Of a stretch of 61,515 nt of DNA, positions 17,290-27,100 are shown piece by piece. The position numbers and the translations under genes are program-made. The notes below the pieces were generated by a model. That model saw nothing but the letters and a program-made list of their open reading frames with translations, ran no database searches and was not told the origin of the DNA. How positions within the stretch are numbered: position 1 is the first letter of the stretch; every line of letters begins with the position of its first letter. This DNA comes from Lachnospiraceae bacterium (GTDB lineage: Bacteria > Bacillota > Clostridia > Lachnospirales > Lachnospiraceae): positions 1 through 61,515 of the forward strand of contig JAFUFI010000033.1 in the NCBI GenBank assembly GCA_017469945.1, read 5' to 3'.

Positions 17290-19920
17290 TTATTCTCCGC
17301 CGGGATTTGTCTGGGGAGTCTCCTGCGCAGGCTCTTCTGCCGCGGGAGTGGGAGCCGCTTCGGGTGCAGGGGCAGGTTTAGGATTTGTTCCTTCTGTATT
17401 CTCGCCGCCCTCAGTCTGCGCTTCTTCCTGTGCTTTTCTCTCAGCCTCAAGTGCCGCTTTTTCGGCCTCATAGTTTGCCTGTGCGTTGTAATCGCTGTTA
17501 TAGGATTTTTCTCTGTCTATTTCGGCCTGAATCTCTTCATCCGTCATAAATCCGGAATTTTGCCATACATAGAACCAGAAATTACTCTTTAACATCTGAA
17601 GCGACGCGGAGTACTCGCTCTCCGTATAGTCAAGCATCGCCTCTAAGTACTTTTCTTTATTTTCCTCCGAAAAGCCGTTCATCTTGTCAGACCAGATTGC
17701 TTTTCCGCTTCTCTTGTCGTACTTGACGTAATCTGTGATGAAACTTCCGTTGTAGAGTCTTGCCCTGTGGACATTTCCGGAGAAGATATCGATTCCCATA
17801 AGAAGTCTTGAATCATACTCAATATTAAACAGATTCAGAATTGTAGGGAGAATATCCACATTACAGCAGTATTCGTCGCTTACTATAGGCTCCTTTAAAC
17901 CGGCATTATATATGATACAGGTTGAATGGTACTGTTCAAAAGTACTATCCATTGGTTCTCCGCCGTTTAACTCCAGTTTCGCCGAGTCGGGTAAAAAGTA
18001 CGGGAAATGATCTCCCACAAGTACAATTACCGTATTGTCAAGCTTTCCGGCCTCTTCAAGTCTTCCGAGAAGATACTCCATACCGAGCTCAAGCTCGTAC
18101 TCTCCGCAAAAATATCCGAGTATAGCGTTGTCCTTGTACTTGTCTCCCGCCAGAGCTTTAACGGCATCAATGTTCTTTTTATACATTGCGTTGCTTGCGC
18201 CGTAGGGTCCGTGACCGCTGAATGTCATATAATACGCCTGGAAACAGTCATCATCGATATAATCGTCTACAGACTGTTCAAAAAGCTCTAGGTCAGAAGC
18301 AGGCCAGGAGGAAGTAAACTCCATTCCGTCGCCCATAAACTTTATATTCCGGTATCCGAGATTGGGCCAGGAATGGTCTCTCCAATAGTAGTTTCCGTAG
18401 TAATTATGGTATGCGTATGAGGTCTTTCCTTCCGCAGTGAAGAAATCTCCAAGTCCAAAGGGCATAAACTTGTCCGCCGACTGGGCAAAGGATCCTGCTA
18501 CAGTTCCGCTGTCTGCAATTCTTGATACATCGGGCCAGTAGCTTGTAGAAAAAGCATACTCACCATTGGTTGTCGTATTGGGAAAGCTGTTGTAGAAATT
18601 GTTAAGGACAATTCCGTTAGTAGCCATCTTATACAGTGTCGGTGTGATATCGGGATCAATACCGTAGTTTGAAAAGGCTTCACCGCAGATGTATATGAGG
18701 TTGTATCCTTCAAAGATACCGGTATATTCATTGGTCTTTGTCGGTCTTTTTGAGCCGAAATAGTTACAAAGATCCTTGATGGCCTTGTCTTCCGTCATCT
18801 GAGAGAGGGCTTCAAAATCAATATTCTCGTTTATATGGGGCTCTACCGTTACGCCTTTGTATTCTTTAACTACTGTCTCCGGCTTTTCTTCTTCGGCTTC
18901 AAGATTTAAGGCTTCCTCGTTTACCGCTGCAAGAGCCATTTCATCCCCCTTGCCGATTCCGAAATAGTAGGAACCGGTTTCCACAACGGTAGTGGGGAGA
19001 GTACCGATTCTTTCGGCTGTTGTGTCCGTATCGGCCATAGCATCGGTTATAACATAGTAAGCCGTACCCCTTCCGGTACCGAGAAGTTTTAAGCCCAAAG
19101 TTCCTCCGTACCAAAGAAAAGCAACGCTGGCAAGGATTACAAGATGAAGCCACCTTTTATATCCCCTTCCCCAGATGGGCTTTCTATTCTTTGTCTTTAA
19201 AAGTCCGCTGAAGGAAAATACAGCGCTTAGTATTACAGGAAAAAGCGTTAAAAACAGGAGTCCCAAGGAGCCGATAACAACGTCTTTTAGCGCCCATCCG
19301 AAATTGCCGACAGCCTCCGTTCCCATTCCCAGCATACTTACCGAAATAAGAGATCCAAAGATCCTATAGTAGATCAGCTGGATCGAATAGTACAGCGCCG
19401 GTATAAAGGTAAGTACTGTGACCGCAATCTTATTGATAAGAAGATGGTTTTTATGCACTCCGCAAAATGCGGTAAACAATAGCGCAAGAGCGGGAATAAA
19501 GAAAAACACTCCAATGTTTTCCTTTCCGAATCCTCTTGAAATCAGCAGTCTCATTAAGATTTCCCAATACAAGAATGAACCTGCAAAAAAAGCGAGGTAA
19601 ATCCAAAGGCTCTTAATATCAGACCCTGCTGCCTTACTTATATCTGCGGAGGTGTCTTCATCTTTGGATGCAGTGTCATCCGATATGTCTGTCAAAGCAG
19701 CTTCCGCAGCGGGTGCGGTTTCTTCAATAGCAGCAATCTCTTCAAAAGAAGCGGTCTCCTCAATGATTATATCTTCCTCGGAAAGCCCCTGCTTATCTCC
19801 TATGGGAAGAGGTTTGACTAACTCTGTCTCTTCCTTTACAGCAGGTGCCTGCGAGGTTTTTCGGGCATTGTTATTTACATTTTTACTTTGATATTTCTTT
19901 TTCTTACGTTTCTTACTCAT
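17290..19920 (-). CDS. LTA synthase family membrane sulfatase-fold enzyme
   Basis: It is predicted to transfer phosphoglycerol or a similar group from phosphatidylglycerol onto an envelope polymer outside the membrane. Layout: a disordered cytoplasmic start of about 100 residues rich in Glu and Ala, five membrane helices as in LtaS (about 105-280), then an extracellular sulfatase-fold domain from about 375. That domain has 'YICGEAFSNYG' (metal site), 'NTTTNGEYA' (the Thr nucleophile region), 'FSGHGPYG' and 'VLVGDHFPYF' (metal-binding Asp and His). A C-terminal tail rich in Ala, Pro and Glu follows. At 876 residues it is longer than LtaS (about 650) because of the two tails. The acceptor polymer is not known. 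It may not be classical lipoteichoic acid. Confidence 0.87.
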   Translation of the reverse strand: MSKKRKKKKYQSKNVNNNARKTSQAPAVKEETELVKPLPIGDKQGLSEEDIIIEETASFEEIAAIEETAPAAEAALTDISDDTASKDEDTSADISKAAGSDIKSLWIYLAFFAGSFLYWEILMRLLISRGFGKENIGVFFFIPALALLFTAFCGVHKNHLLINKIAVTVLTFIPALYYSIQLIYYRIFGSLISVSMLGMGTEAVGNFGWALKDVVIGSLGLLFLTLFPVILSAVFSFSGLLKTKNRKPIWGRGYKRWLHLVILASVAFLWYGGTLGLKLLGTGRGTAYYVITDAMADTDTTAERIGTLPTTVVETGSYYFGIGKGDEMALAAVNEEALNLEAEEEKPETVVKEYKGVTVEPHINENIDFEALSQMTEDKAIKDLCNYFGSKRPTKTNEYTGIFEGYNLIYICGEAFSNYGIDPDITPTLYKMATNGIVLNNFYNSFPNTTTNGEYAFSTSYWPDVSRIADSGTVAGSFAQSADKFMPFGLGDFFTAEGKTSYAYHNYYGNYYWRDHSWPNLGYRNIKFMGDGMEFTSSWPASDLELFEQSVDDYIDDDCFQAYYMTFSGHGPYGASNAMYKKNIDAVKALAGDKYKDNAILGYFCGEYELELGMEYLLGRLEEAGKLDNTVIVLVGDHFPYFLPDSAKLELNGGEPMDSTFEQYHSTCIIYNAGLKEPIVSDEYCCNVDILPTILNLFNIEYDSRLLMGIDIFSGNVHRARLYNGSFITDYVKYDKRSGKAIWSDKMNGFSEENKEKYLEAMLDYTESEYSASLQMLKSNFWFYVWQNSGFMTDEEIQAEIDREKSYNSDYNAQANYEAEKAALEAERKAQEEAQTEGGENTEGTNPKPAPAPEAAPTPAAEEPAQETPQTNPGGE

Positions 19921-19993
19921 GAGCGTAGTCTTACTTTAGATGCTGATTTTAAAGCTTTCTTTCTTTTATATTTACCCCCGTTATACTTAGTTT

Positions 19994-20584
19994 TTAACCC
20001 TTATAATACCCGTTTTTATATATTACTTCGGCAGCTTCATCAGGGATCAGCCCCCCGATATCGTCGCCGTTTGCTATCTTGTTTCTTACGCAAGTGGAGG
20101 AAATATCTATATCCTCGAACTCAAGGATATGTATACTTCCCCCAAATCTTTGTTGAAGATCGTCAGCGATCTCCTTCATTTTTCTAATTTCGGAGCCCCC
20201 TCTTGACGCAGCAATTATCTCACAATTTGCAAGAATTCTTTCAGGACTGCGCCAATTCCTAAAGTTTTCAAGACAATCATACCCAAATATGAAGTAAAAA
20301 CTGTCATTTTGGTATGTTTTGTTTAAATATTCAAAGGTGTCACATGAATAAGTGGGCTTAGTTTCATCGGCCTCAAGTAAAGAGACCTCAAACTCATCGC
20401 CCACCGCTGCTTTAAGTATTTTTACTCTGTCATTAAGAGGTAAAACCTCGCCTTTTAAATAAGGATTCCCCGCCGGCATAAACATAACCTTATCAAGGCC
20501 AAAGCTTTCTTTGGCGCGTCTTGCAAGAATTATATGGCCGTTATGTACCGGATTGAACGATCCGCCTAATATCCCTATTTTCAC
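19994..20584 (-). CDS. nadD: Nicotinate-nucleotide adenylyltransferase
   Basis: NadD joins nicotinate mononucleotide and ATP to give deamido-NAD in NAD synthesis. The 196 residues show the nucleotidyltransferase 'GGSFNPVHNGH' with the HxGH motif, and the C-terminal 'ISSTCVRN' (SxxxxR-type) motif, as expected. The usual partner hydrolase YqeK is not encoded beside it. The exonuclease gene upstream ends 13 bases before the start. Confidence 0.95.
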   Translation of the reverse strand: MKIGILGGSFNPVHNGHIILARRAKESFGLDKVMFMPAGNPYLKGEVLPLNDRVKILKAAVGDEFEVSLLEADETKPTYSCDTFEYLNKTYQNDSFYFIFGYDCLENFRNWRSPERILANCEIIAASRGGSEIRKMKEIADDLQQRFGGSIHILEFEDIDISSTCVRNKIANGDDIGGLIPDEAAEVIYKNGYYKG

Positions 20585-20597
20585 TTATCTTACCGTC

Positions 20598-21647
20598 TTA
20601 TCTCTTCTTGAAAGGTTCCTTCGGGAAGCGCTTCTCGCTTCCTCTTACTCTCCCCTGTTCCCTGGTCTTTCCCAGTTCCTTCGCCTTCTTTTCGGCTTCC
20701 TTGCGCTTACGCCTTAGCTCTTCCGCTCTTGCGGACTTTTCCTGAAGTCTCATAAGCCCTTCATTTTCAATGGGCTTAACGATCTTTATAACGCAAACCG
20801 AGTCATCATCATACTTTTGGATACGTATACGGTTTTTAACAAGACCGTGAACATCGCAAAAGCCTGCTGCCATAAACTGCTTTCCGTTGGGAGAAAACCA
20901 GCCTATACGCTTCTTTATAGGCTTGCCGCACTGCGTACAGACGATCTGCATGATGCCCTTGTCGGTGAGTGCTGCCTCGCGGTCCTTGAATACACGCGTG
21001 ATCTGCTTTGTGTATGTTCCGAAATCCGCAAATACCTCGTCCTCCTTTGTAGCGGGAGGGAATGTTACGTCGTAGGATACAAACTTAATTTTCTCGGGAT
21101 GTTCCTTACAAATCTTTACGAGGATCTTGGCCGTGTAGTACGCATCCCCAAAGGCTCTGTGAAAAGGAATATCCTTTTCGATACCAAGCTGGTCCACAGC
21201 TCTTTCAAGGCTGATCCTGTTATGCGAATCTTTGTCAAAGGAAAGAGCGAAAAGCTTTTGAACATCAAGGTACTTAACCGGGCCGTCGTTTAATAGAGGC
21301 TTGTCAAAGAACTTAAGGTTACGCTGAAGCTCCGTCACATCGGAAGGTCCCCATGTACAAATTAGGGGATCGTCTCCGCACCAATCCCTGAATTTATCTG
21401 AAACATCCGTAAAACGTCCGCCCCTTGCAAGCTCGTCCATCTGAATGTGGATTATCTTGCTTGTAATATGGTACAGTCTTGGATAAACGATAGGCTTGAT
21501 CAGTTCGGAAAACTCGCTGACCATCTCGTATTCACTATTCAGTTTTATAGCGCCTATTTCTATAATCTCGAAAGGAAGCTTTGCAACCTCGGGCTCGCGC
21601 CCGGTACTGCTCTGGTTCCACTCAAGATCCATCACTATCAAACTCAT
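20598..21647 (-). CDS. DEDDh 3'-5' exonuclease with a C-terminal Cys/His module
   Basis: The N-terminal 190 residues are a DnaQ-type exonuclease: 'IVMDLEWNQ' gives the first Asp and Glu, 'GPSDVTEL' the middle Asp, and 'HRAFGDAYYTA' the final His and Asp. This makes it KapD/ERI-1-like and likely to trim RNA or DNA 3' ends. After about residue 235 there is a second module with 'CTQCGKPIKKRIGW' and 'GFCDVHG', which looks like a metal-binding or RNA-binding unit, then a highly basic helix rich in Arg, Lys and Glu. I chose the ATG at 21647 because GGAG lies four bases before it; a GTG five codons upstream is the alternative. The substrate is not known. Confidence 0.85.
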   Translation of the reverse strand: MSLIVMDLEWNQSSTGREPEVAKLPFEIIEIGAIKLNSEYEMVSEFSELIKPIVYPRLYHITSKIIHIQMDELARGGRFTDVSDKFRDWCGDDPLICTWGPSDVTELQRNLKFFDKPLLNDGPVKYLDVQKLFALSFDKDSHNRISLERAVDQLGIEKDIPFHRAFGDAYYTAKILVKICKEHPEKIKFVSYDVTFPPATKEDEVFADFGTYTKQITRVFKDREAALTDKGIMQIVCTQCGKPIKKRIGWFSPNGKQFMAAGFCDVHGLVKNRIRIQKYDDDSVCVIKIVKPIENEGLMRLQEKSARAEELRRKRKEAEKKAKELGKTREQGRVRGSEKRFPKEPFKKR

Positions 21648-21683
21648 GTTACTCCAATCCACAGCATATTAAAATCATAGATT

Positions 21684-23117
21684 TTAATATGCTTTTCCCC
21701 AGTAAATCATCTTCTTGGCGGGTTTGCCGCAGCATACGCAGGTCTCGCCAAGGTTTTCCTGTGCGAAAGGTGCACAGCGGCTTGTAACCGCAAGCTTCTC
21801 TTTAATAGTATCTTCGCAGGCTCTGTCTCCGCACCACATTGCCTTTACAAATCCGGTAGTCTCGGAGAAGATCTTCTCCATTTCTTCCATGTTGTGGGCA
21901 ACGTAGGTGTGCGCGTCTCTGTGCTTTCTTGCGCGCTCAAGCATCTCGGACTGAATAGTCTCTAAAAGCTCGGGAACCTTGGTATTAATATCAGCGATTG
22001 CGATCTCAATCTTTTCCTTTGTATCACGGCGTACGATTACGCACTTACCTTCTTCGATATCGCGAGGTCCGATCTCGATACGGATAGGATATCCGCGCAT
22101 CTCGGCTTCAGCGAACTTAAATCCGGGAGTCTTGTCGGTATCGTCTACCTTTACACGGCAGATACTTTTTAATCCGTCAGCGATCTCGAAGGCCTTGTCA
22201 AGAACGCCTTCCTTCTTTTGCTGAATAGGAATAACACAAACCTGGATAGGCGCAACCTTAGGAGGAAGAACAAGTCCCTCGTTGTCGCCGTGTGTCATGA
22301 TGATGGCTCCGATAAGTCTTGTAGTCATACCCCAAGAGGTCTGGTGTACATATTTAAGGGTATTATCCTTATCTGCAAACTGAATACCGAAGGCCTTAGC
22401 AAATCCGTCACCGAAGTTATGGCTGGTACCGGACTGAAGTGCCTTACCGTCGTGCATAAGAGCTTCGATAGTGTAGGTTGCAACCGCACCGGCAAACTTC
22501 TCCTTCTCGGTCTTCTGGCCCCTGATAACAGGGATTGCAAGTACCTGCTCGCAGAAATCGGCGTAAAGGTTAAGCATCTGAATTGTGCGCTCCTGTGCTT
22601 CCTCAGCGGTAGCGTGTGCGGTATGTCCCTCCTGCCAGAGGAACTCTCTGGATCTTAAGAAAGGTCTTGTCTCTTTCTCCCAGCGAACAACAGAGCACCA
22701 CTGGTTATATACCTTGGGAAGATCTCTGTAGGAATGAATGTCGTTCTTATAGAAATCGCAGAAAAGAGTCTCTGATGTGGGTCTTACGCACATACGCTCT
22801 GCAAGAGGCTCAAGGCCGCCGTGGGTTACCCAGGCAACTTCGGGCGCAAATCCTTCTACATGGTCCTTTTCCTTCTGAAGAAGAGACTCGGGGATAAACA
22901 TGGGAAGGTATACGTTCTGTACACCGGTCTCCTTAAAACGAGCATCGAGCTGTTTCTGGATAAGTTCCCAGATTGCGTATCCTGCAGGCTTGATAACCAT
23001 GCAACCCTTAACGGATGTATAATCGATAAGCTCTGCCTTTTTGACGATGTCAGTGTACCACTGAGCAAAGTCCACATCCATAGATGTGATTTCTTCAACC
23101 ATTTTCTTGTCTGCCAT
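21684..23117 (-). CDS. proS: Prolyl-tRNA synthetase, short eukaryote/archaeal type
   Basis: ProS charges tRNA-Pro with proline. The 477-residue protein belongs to the ProS type 3 group: it lacks the editing insertion of the long bacterial form, has the class II motifs ('[14 protein letters not shown]', '[32 protein letters not shown]' region near 115-150), and ends in a zinc-type module ('[18 protein letters not shown]') with the conserved terminal Tyr. This form is common in Clostridia. Only 41 bases separate it from the upstream gene, so there is no room for a T-box leader directly before it. Confidence 0.95.
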   Translation of the reverse strand: MADKKMVEEITSMDVDFAQWYTDIVKKAELIDYTSVKGCMVIKPAGYAIWELIQKQLDARFKETGVQNVYLPMFIPESLLQKEKDHVEGFAPEVAWVTHGGLEPLAERMCVRPTSETLFCDFYKNDIHSYRDLPKVYNQWCSVVRWEKETRPFLRSREFLWQEGHTAHATAEEAQERTIQMLNLYADFCEQVLAIPVIRGQKTEKEKFAGAVATYTIEALMHDGKALQSGTSHNFGDGFAKAFGIQFADKDNTLKYVHQTSWGMTTRLIGAIIMTHGDNEGLVLPPKVAPIQVCVIPIQQKKEGVLDKAFEIADGLKSICRVKVDDTDKTPGFKFAEAEMRGYPIRIEIGPRDIEEGKCVIVRRDTKEKIEIAIADINTKVPELLETIQSEMLERARKHRDAHTYVAHNMEEMEKIFSETTGFVKAMWCGDRACEDTIKEKLAVTSRCAPFAQENLGETCVCCGKPAKKMIYWGKAY

Positions 23118-23158
23118 TTTATTTCTCCTGTTTCTAAGGAACTTGCGCGGATATGCGC

Positions 23159-23809
23159 TTATTCCGTTATTAATTCAAATACTTCTTCCGTGCTTGAAAC
23201 GATTCTTTTTGCACCGTGCTCTTTAAGAAACTCTCTGCTTCTAAAGCCCCAGTCAACTAAGATCTCATCAAGGCCGCTGTTTCTCGCCGTCATAATATCA
23301 ACATCGGAATCTCCGATATATACAGCTTCACTTTCTTTAAATCCGAGAGTCTGTAAAACCTTTTTCGTCATATCCGGCGCCGGCTTTTTAGCTATTTCCG
23401 GGCTTTCTCCGAGCCACATATCGAACAGTCCGTCAAAGTAATCTTTTACGAGATCCCCGACAGCGGCATTTGCCTTATTGGATACAACAGCGCACTTAAC
23501 GCCGGCACTTTTAAGCTTTGCGAGAAGTTCGGCTATTCCGTCGTAGGGTTTTGTAGTATCCGCGCTGTGAGCTCTGTAGTACGGGATAAGAGTTTCAAAA
23601 ACTCTCTCGATATCTTCGTCACCCGCCGCAGCGGGGACTGCTCTCTCAACAAGCTTATGAAGTCCGTTTCCTACGAAGAATCTTACCTCGTCAATCGTCC
23701 TTTCGGGATATCCGTTTTCCCGTAATGCATAATTTATCGCATTAGTAATATCTTGTAAAGTATTCAGTATAGTTCCGTCCATATCAAAGACGGCAAGTTT
23801 ATATGACAT
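23159..23809 (-). CDS. HAD-family phosphatase, phosphoglycolate phosphatase-like
   Basis: A cytoplasmic HAD hydrolase: motif I '[10 protein letters not shown]' with the nucleophile Asp, a helical cap domain ('[14 protein letters not shown]'), motif II in 'AVVSNKANA', and motif III/IV 'KPAPDM' and '[16 protein letters not shown]'. The 216 residues and cap type match Gph/PgmB-like enzymes, so likely substrates are phosphoglycolate or small sugar phosphates. I start it at the ATG at 23809, eight bases after AAGGA; an ATG three codons earlier overlaps that ribosome site. It lies between proS and the TPM gene on the same strand. Confidence 0.88.
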   Translation of the reverse strand: MSYKLAVFDMDGTILNTLQDITNAINYALRENGYPERTIDEVRFFVGNGLHKLVERAVPAAAGDEDIERVFETLIPYYRAHSADTTKPYDGIAELLAKLKSAGVKCAVVSNKANAAVGDLVKDYFDGLFDMWLGESPEIAKKPAPDMTKKVLQTLGFKESEAVYIGDSDVDIMTARNSGLDEILVDWGFRSREFLKEHGAKRIVSSTEEVFELITE

Positions 23810-23836
23810 TTTTACCATCCTTAAAAATATCTGAGA

Positions 23837-24646
23837 TCAGAATCTGTGTCCGCCTCCGCCGCCTGAGTGACCGCCTCCGGAGTGGCCGCCGCTTGAATGA
23901 TGCCCTCCGCCCGAGTGTCCGCCTCCGCTGCTTCCGCTTGACTGCGGCGAATAAGTCTTAGTCTCCTTTGTAAGAGTAACCTTTGGTTGCGTAGAAGTTA
24001 ACTTCCTGTCTACGGAGCCAAGAAGGTCTGCCATACTGACAGTTTTTAACTTCGCGTATGAGTTTACGATTATGAAGCATATAAGCATCGCCGTCAAAAC
24101 AGAGATAAGGACAGCGGAAATGATTCTCATAGGCTCCATTATCTTCCGTCCCTCAAGGAGCGCATACATCTGCTCATATGCTTTGTATGCGCAGGTGTAG
24201 TAATCCTTTGCGGAAGCGTAGGTGTAGATATTGTCTGTAATTATAGTTCCTTTTTTATCGGTAATAACCTTGTAGTTGGCTCCGTCGGAGTAAACAAAAA
24301 TCTCTCTGTTGTCCATATCTACAAGGAAAACGGACTGTGAAAACATCCTTCCGAAGTTCGCATGGCTTCTTTCTTCGGCATAATACCTCGCTGAAGTAGA
24401 ATTTGAGTCCGTAGAGATAAAGCCGATACTTCCGTACTTCGTAAGAGGAATCATCACCTGTAAAAGAGCATCTTCTTCATACTCAGTAAGAAGGTCCGCG
24501 TTATCCTCGATAACAGCAATAAAGCTGTTGTCCGGGTTGGTGTATCTGATGTTGTCCGATGCAAATGCATCTCTTCCAAGCAAAGAAAAAACTATCACCG
24601 AAAAAATAAACGCAGCGGCCCAAAGTACCTGTCTTTTAATCTTCAT
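23837..24646 (-). CDS. TPM-domain membrane protein with a Gly/His-rich tail
   Basis: After a signal sequence or anchor (about residues 3-28) the protein has a TPM domain of about 120 residues, a fold linked to photosystem II repair and acid-phosphatase-like proteins, here facing outside. One membrane helix follows near 185-210, then a short cytoplasmic part that ends in about 35 residues of Gly, Ser and His repeats ('SGGGHSGGGHHSSGGHSGGG'). The tail may bind metal or simply be flexible. I start at the ATG at 24646, which has GGAGG eight bases before it and overlaps the end of the upstream zinc-ribbon gene by eleven bases. The function in firmicutes is unknown. Confidence 0.8.
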   Translation of the reverse strand: MKIKRQVLWAAAFIFSVIVFSLLGRDAFASDNIRYTNPDNSFIAVIEDNADLLTEYEEDALLQVMIPLTKYGSIGFISTDSNSTSARYYAEERSHANFGRMFSQSVFLVDMDNREIFVYSDGANYKVITDKKGTIITDNIYTYASAKDYYTCAYKAYEQMYALLEGRKIMEPMRIISAVLISVLTAMLICFIIVNSYAKLKTVSMADLLGSVDRKLTSTQPKVTLTKETKTYSPQSSGSSGGGHSGGGHHSSGGHSGGGHSGGGGGHRF

Positions 24647-26306
24647 TCTCGTCGCCTCCTCTCTTATTGAACTGAGGAAGCTTACGTCCGGAGAGCTGAT
24701 TGTGTCTTCCCACAAGGCGTGCAACCGTATATCCCGTCATGACCATTCCCAGGATGGCTACCCCGTAGTAGATAGGATCCTGAAAAGGATTGATAAGCAG
24801 AATAAGTCCGCTCACTGCAAGCGATACTATAGGGAAGATAGTAACGGATATCTTCATGCTCGCAGGAGCCTTGATAATAATTCTATCCTTCGGAACGTTT
24901 TTTCCGGCGGCTGAATTCACCCCGTTTATAATGAGTGCAACTATAAACACTACAAGTCCGACTATAATTCCTATTCCGAAAAAGTTTCCGATAACGGCCG
25001 CTATAGCTGCATATCCTATCGCCGTACCGAAGCCCGAATTTCCGCTTGCAGACTTGATCTTAGCCTTTTTAACCGTAACATTTCCGTTTATCAGCTTTCT
25101 GTATTCTTCAACCTGCTTTCCTGTTCTTTTAGAATTATATCCTTTATCGTCGAAAAGAATCTCCCTGGCAAAAAGGTTATTTGCCTGCTTATTCGCAAGA
25201 ATAAGGACAATGAGAGAAATAACCATTGTCAACATTATAAGAACTCTCGGCCCTATCAGTATATTTGACAGGATAAGAAGCGTTGCCAAGGGCACCGATA
25301 TTATAAGTACTCCCAAAAAGTACTTTAATATATCTATAGGGATGTCCATTGCGACTTTTCCGGTCTGTCCGTTGACTACGGCATAGCTAACTCTGTCGCC
25401 GTTTTTATTGGAGAGAAACCAGACGGGGAACATACCGAATTTAGCTGTTGTCTTGGCTCCTTTTTTCTCAAGGGAGTCCGCAACATCAGCCGCGGTAACC
25501 CCGTGCTTTGAGTACTCCGGGCTTACGACTATATTCTTCGCAGCATCCGACAATACCATCTGCTTTGCATCATTCCCGTAAAGGGAGTTGTCCACATCGC
25601 TTGTATCTGCGTAGAATCCCGAAAGATACGAGGATCTAAACTCGGTACTGTCCTTAATATCAAAAGGTGCAATGGCTTCGCTGAGCCTGTCTTCAAAGCT
25701 CGAGGAGGCATCATATGACAATCCGTTGTAATCTATATCAACATCGGACTCTACAGCGTAGTGGGAGGTATAGATGTAATCTCCTCTTCTTTTTTGAACC
25801 TTTCCCCTGGAATTGATCGTTCCTTCCGCCTTTACATCGTAAACCCAGTAAGGCATATATATCCCTCTGAACCTGTCGATGGTGTCATCGTTTCTAAGGC
25901 TGTTCGGGGCGAAGATTGCCCTCCCGAGAGTCTTTTTATACTCTCTTACGCAATCGTCCTTTGTTATCTTAAAAGGAATAATATAATCCGGCTTTTTTTC
26001 CTTGCCCACTCTCATCTCTAAGATATTGGAGGAACCGCAATAGCTGCAGAAAGTAGCTGCTGTCGTATCTTCGGTAATAAGCTCTCCTCCGCACTGAGGG
26101 CAGGTGTAGTAAGTAACCTCATATTCCTCCCGCTCATCAGCCTCTTTAGAAAAGTCTGCGTCAAGGTTAACGCCCTTTTCCTCTTCGGCACTGCGGTTAA
26201 ACATATGGTCGGTAGGAAGTATTTCGGTACCGCAATATTCGCATTTCATTAGCTGTGTGGCGGGATCAAACTTGATGTTTGCGCCACAGTTGGGACATGC
26301 GTACAT
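24636..26306 (-). CDS. Membrane protein with two N-terminal zinc ribbons
   Basis: I do not recognise a characterised homologue. The start has two zinc-ribbon modules: 'CPNCG...CEYCG' (residues 4-27) and 'CPQCGGE...CSYCGSSN' (about 69-93), like the TFIIB/primosomal type. A beta-rich region of about 200 residues follows, with many Tyr and Asp, and two membrane-helix pairs (about 325-370 and 425-500). It is translationally coupled to the TPM gene downstream (eleven-base overlap). The same pairing of a zinc-ribbon membrane protein and a Gly-rich TPM protein suggests a common envelope complex. This is inference. Confidence 0.75.
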   Translation of the reverse strand: MYACPNCGANIKFDPATQLMKCEYCGTEILPTDHMFNRSAEEEKGVNLDADFSKEADEREEYEVTYYTCPQCGGELITEDTTAATFCSYCGSSNILEMRVGKEKKPDYIIPFKITKDDCVREYKKTLGRAIFAPNSLRNDDTIDRFRGIYMPYWVYDVKAEGTINSRGKVQKRRGDYIYTSHYAVESDVDIDYNGLSYDASSSFEDRLSEAIAPFDIKDSTEFRSSYLSGFYADTSDVDNSLYGNDAKQMVLSDAAKNIVVSPEYSKHGVTAADVADSLEKKGAKTTAKFGMFPVWFLSNKNGDRVSYAVVNGQTGKVAMDIPIDILKYFLGVLIISVPLATLLILSNILIGPRVLIMLTMVISLIVLILANKQANNLFAREILFDDKGYNSKRTGKQVEEYRKLINGNVTVKKAKIKSASGNSGFGTAIGYAAIAAVIGNFFGIGIIVGLVVFIVALIINGVNSAAGKNVPKDRIIIKAPASMKISVTIFPIVSLAVSGLILLINPFQDPIYYGVAILGMVMTGYTVARLVGRHNQLSGRKLPQFNKRGGDENED

Positions 26307-26308
26307 TT

Positions 26309-27007
26309 TTAACCCTTTCCTCTAAGTTTTTTAAGAGCCTTTTCCTTGATAAGGCACTCGCCGTGTTCCTTTAAAATCTCATCGCATCCCACATCCGCGC
26401 GATACAGATTTGCAAATTCCAGCGCTCTTACACAGACTCTGCTGTATCTGTCGTAAGATGCAGACGCCTGCTTAATATGGAGATAGTAGCTATCATCCAT
26501 CTTGTACAGGGCTGATGCAATCCTGAGGCCTGCAGGCATTACATCCGCAAAATCCATTACCGTAGAGATATTATCAAAGTTAAAGACGGCCTCTTCGACC
26601 TTCATTTCATCCGGGATACCGCCCTGATTCTTAGAAGGTGCGGGCATAGCGGGCTCTTTTCCTTTTTTGTCCATCTCCTTTTGATGCTGGGAGATCTTTT
26701 GGATCAGATCCTCCAAAGAAGCAAGGAAGCTCTCGACCTTTGATCTGTCTTTCATATCAATAGGCTCTTTCTCGGTAAAGGTCAGCACAAGCCCCTGATT
26801 GGGAACCATTGTTATCTGCATCTCAAAGGCGAATTTAGGCGGTACAAAGCCGACTTCGTCGTGGGCCTGGCGCATGATCTTTCGCATAAGCTCCTGGGCC
26901 TTGTCGGTACGGCTGATGAAATCAGTGTACTCGACATCATACTCCTCCATTTCCTCAGTAGAGAGGAAACACTTTATTGTATTTTCATCTACTCTTTCTA
27001 TTTTCAT
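26309..27007 (-). CDS. mecA: Adaptor protein MecA
   Basis: MecA brings substrates such as ComK or Spx to the ClpC unfoldase for ClpCP degradation. The 232-residue protein begins 'MKIERVDENTIKCFLS' as in other MecA proteins, has a variable linker in the middle (charged, with Lys, Glu and Pro, about 105-145) and a conserved C-terminal ClpC-binding domain ('FNFDNISTVMDFADVM', 'SALYKMDDSYYLHI'). I chose the ATG at 27007, eight bases after GGAG; the longer frame adds 31 hydrophobic residues that are not part of the family. Its start is two bases after the upstream zinc-ribbon gene's neighbour stops, so it is in the same transcript. Confidence 0.9.
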   Translation of the reverse strand: MKIERVDENTIKCFLSTEEMEEYDVEYTDFISRTDKAQELMRKIMRQAHDEVGFVPPKFAFEMQITMVPNQGLVLTFTEKEPIDMKDRSKVESFLASLEDLIQKISQHQKEMDKKGKEPAMPAPSKNQGGIPDEMKVEEAVFNFDNISTVMDFADVMPAGLRIASALYKMDDSYYLHIKQASASYDRYSRVCVRALEFANLYRADVGCDEILKEHGECLIKEKALKKLRGKG

Positions 27008-27100
27008 AGGCATTACTCCATATATAGCAAAGCCGCTGCATACCAAAATCGCACCGGCTCGTGACAGCATAATTAATAATATTCTAACACTAAGAGTCAA

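Noticed and set aside
23118..23158. T-box leader for proS
   Set aside because: The gap is only 41 bases, too short for a T-box, and no T-box motif is seen.
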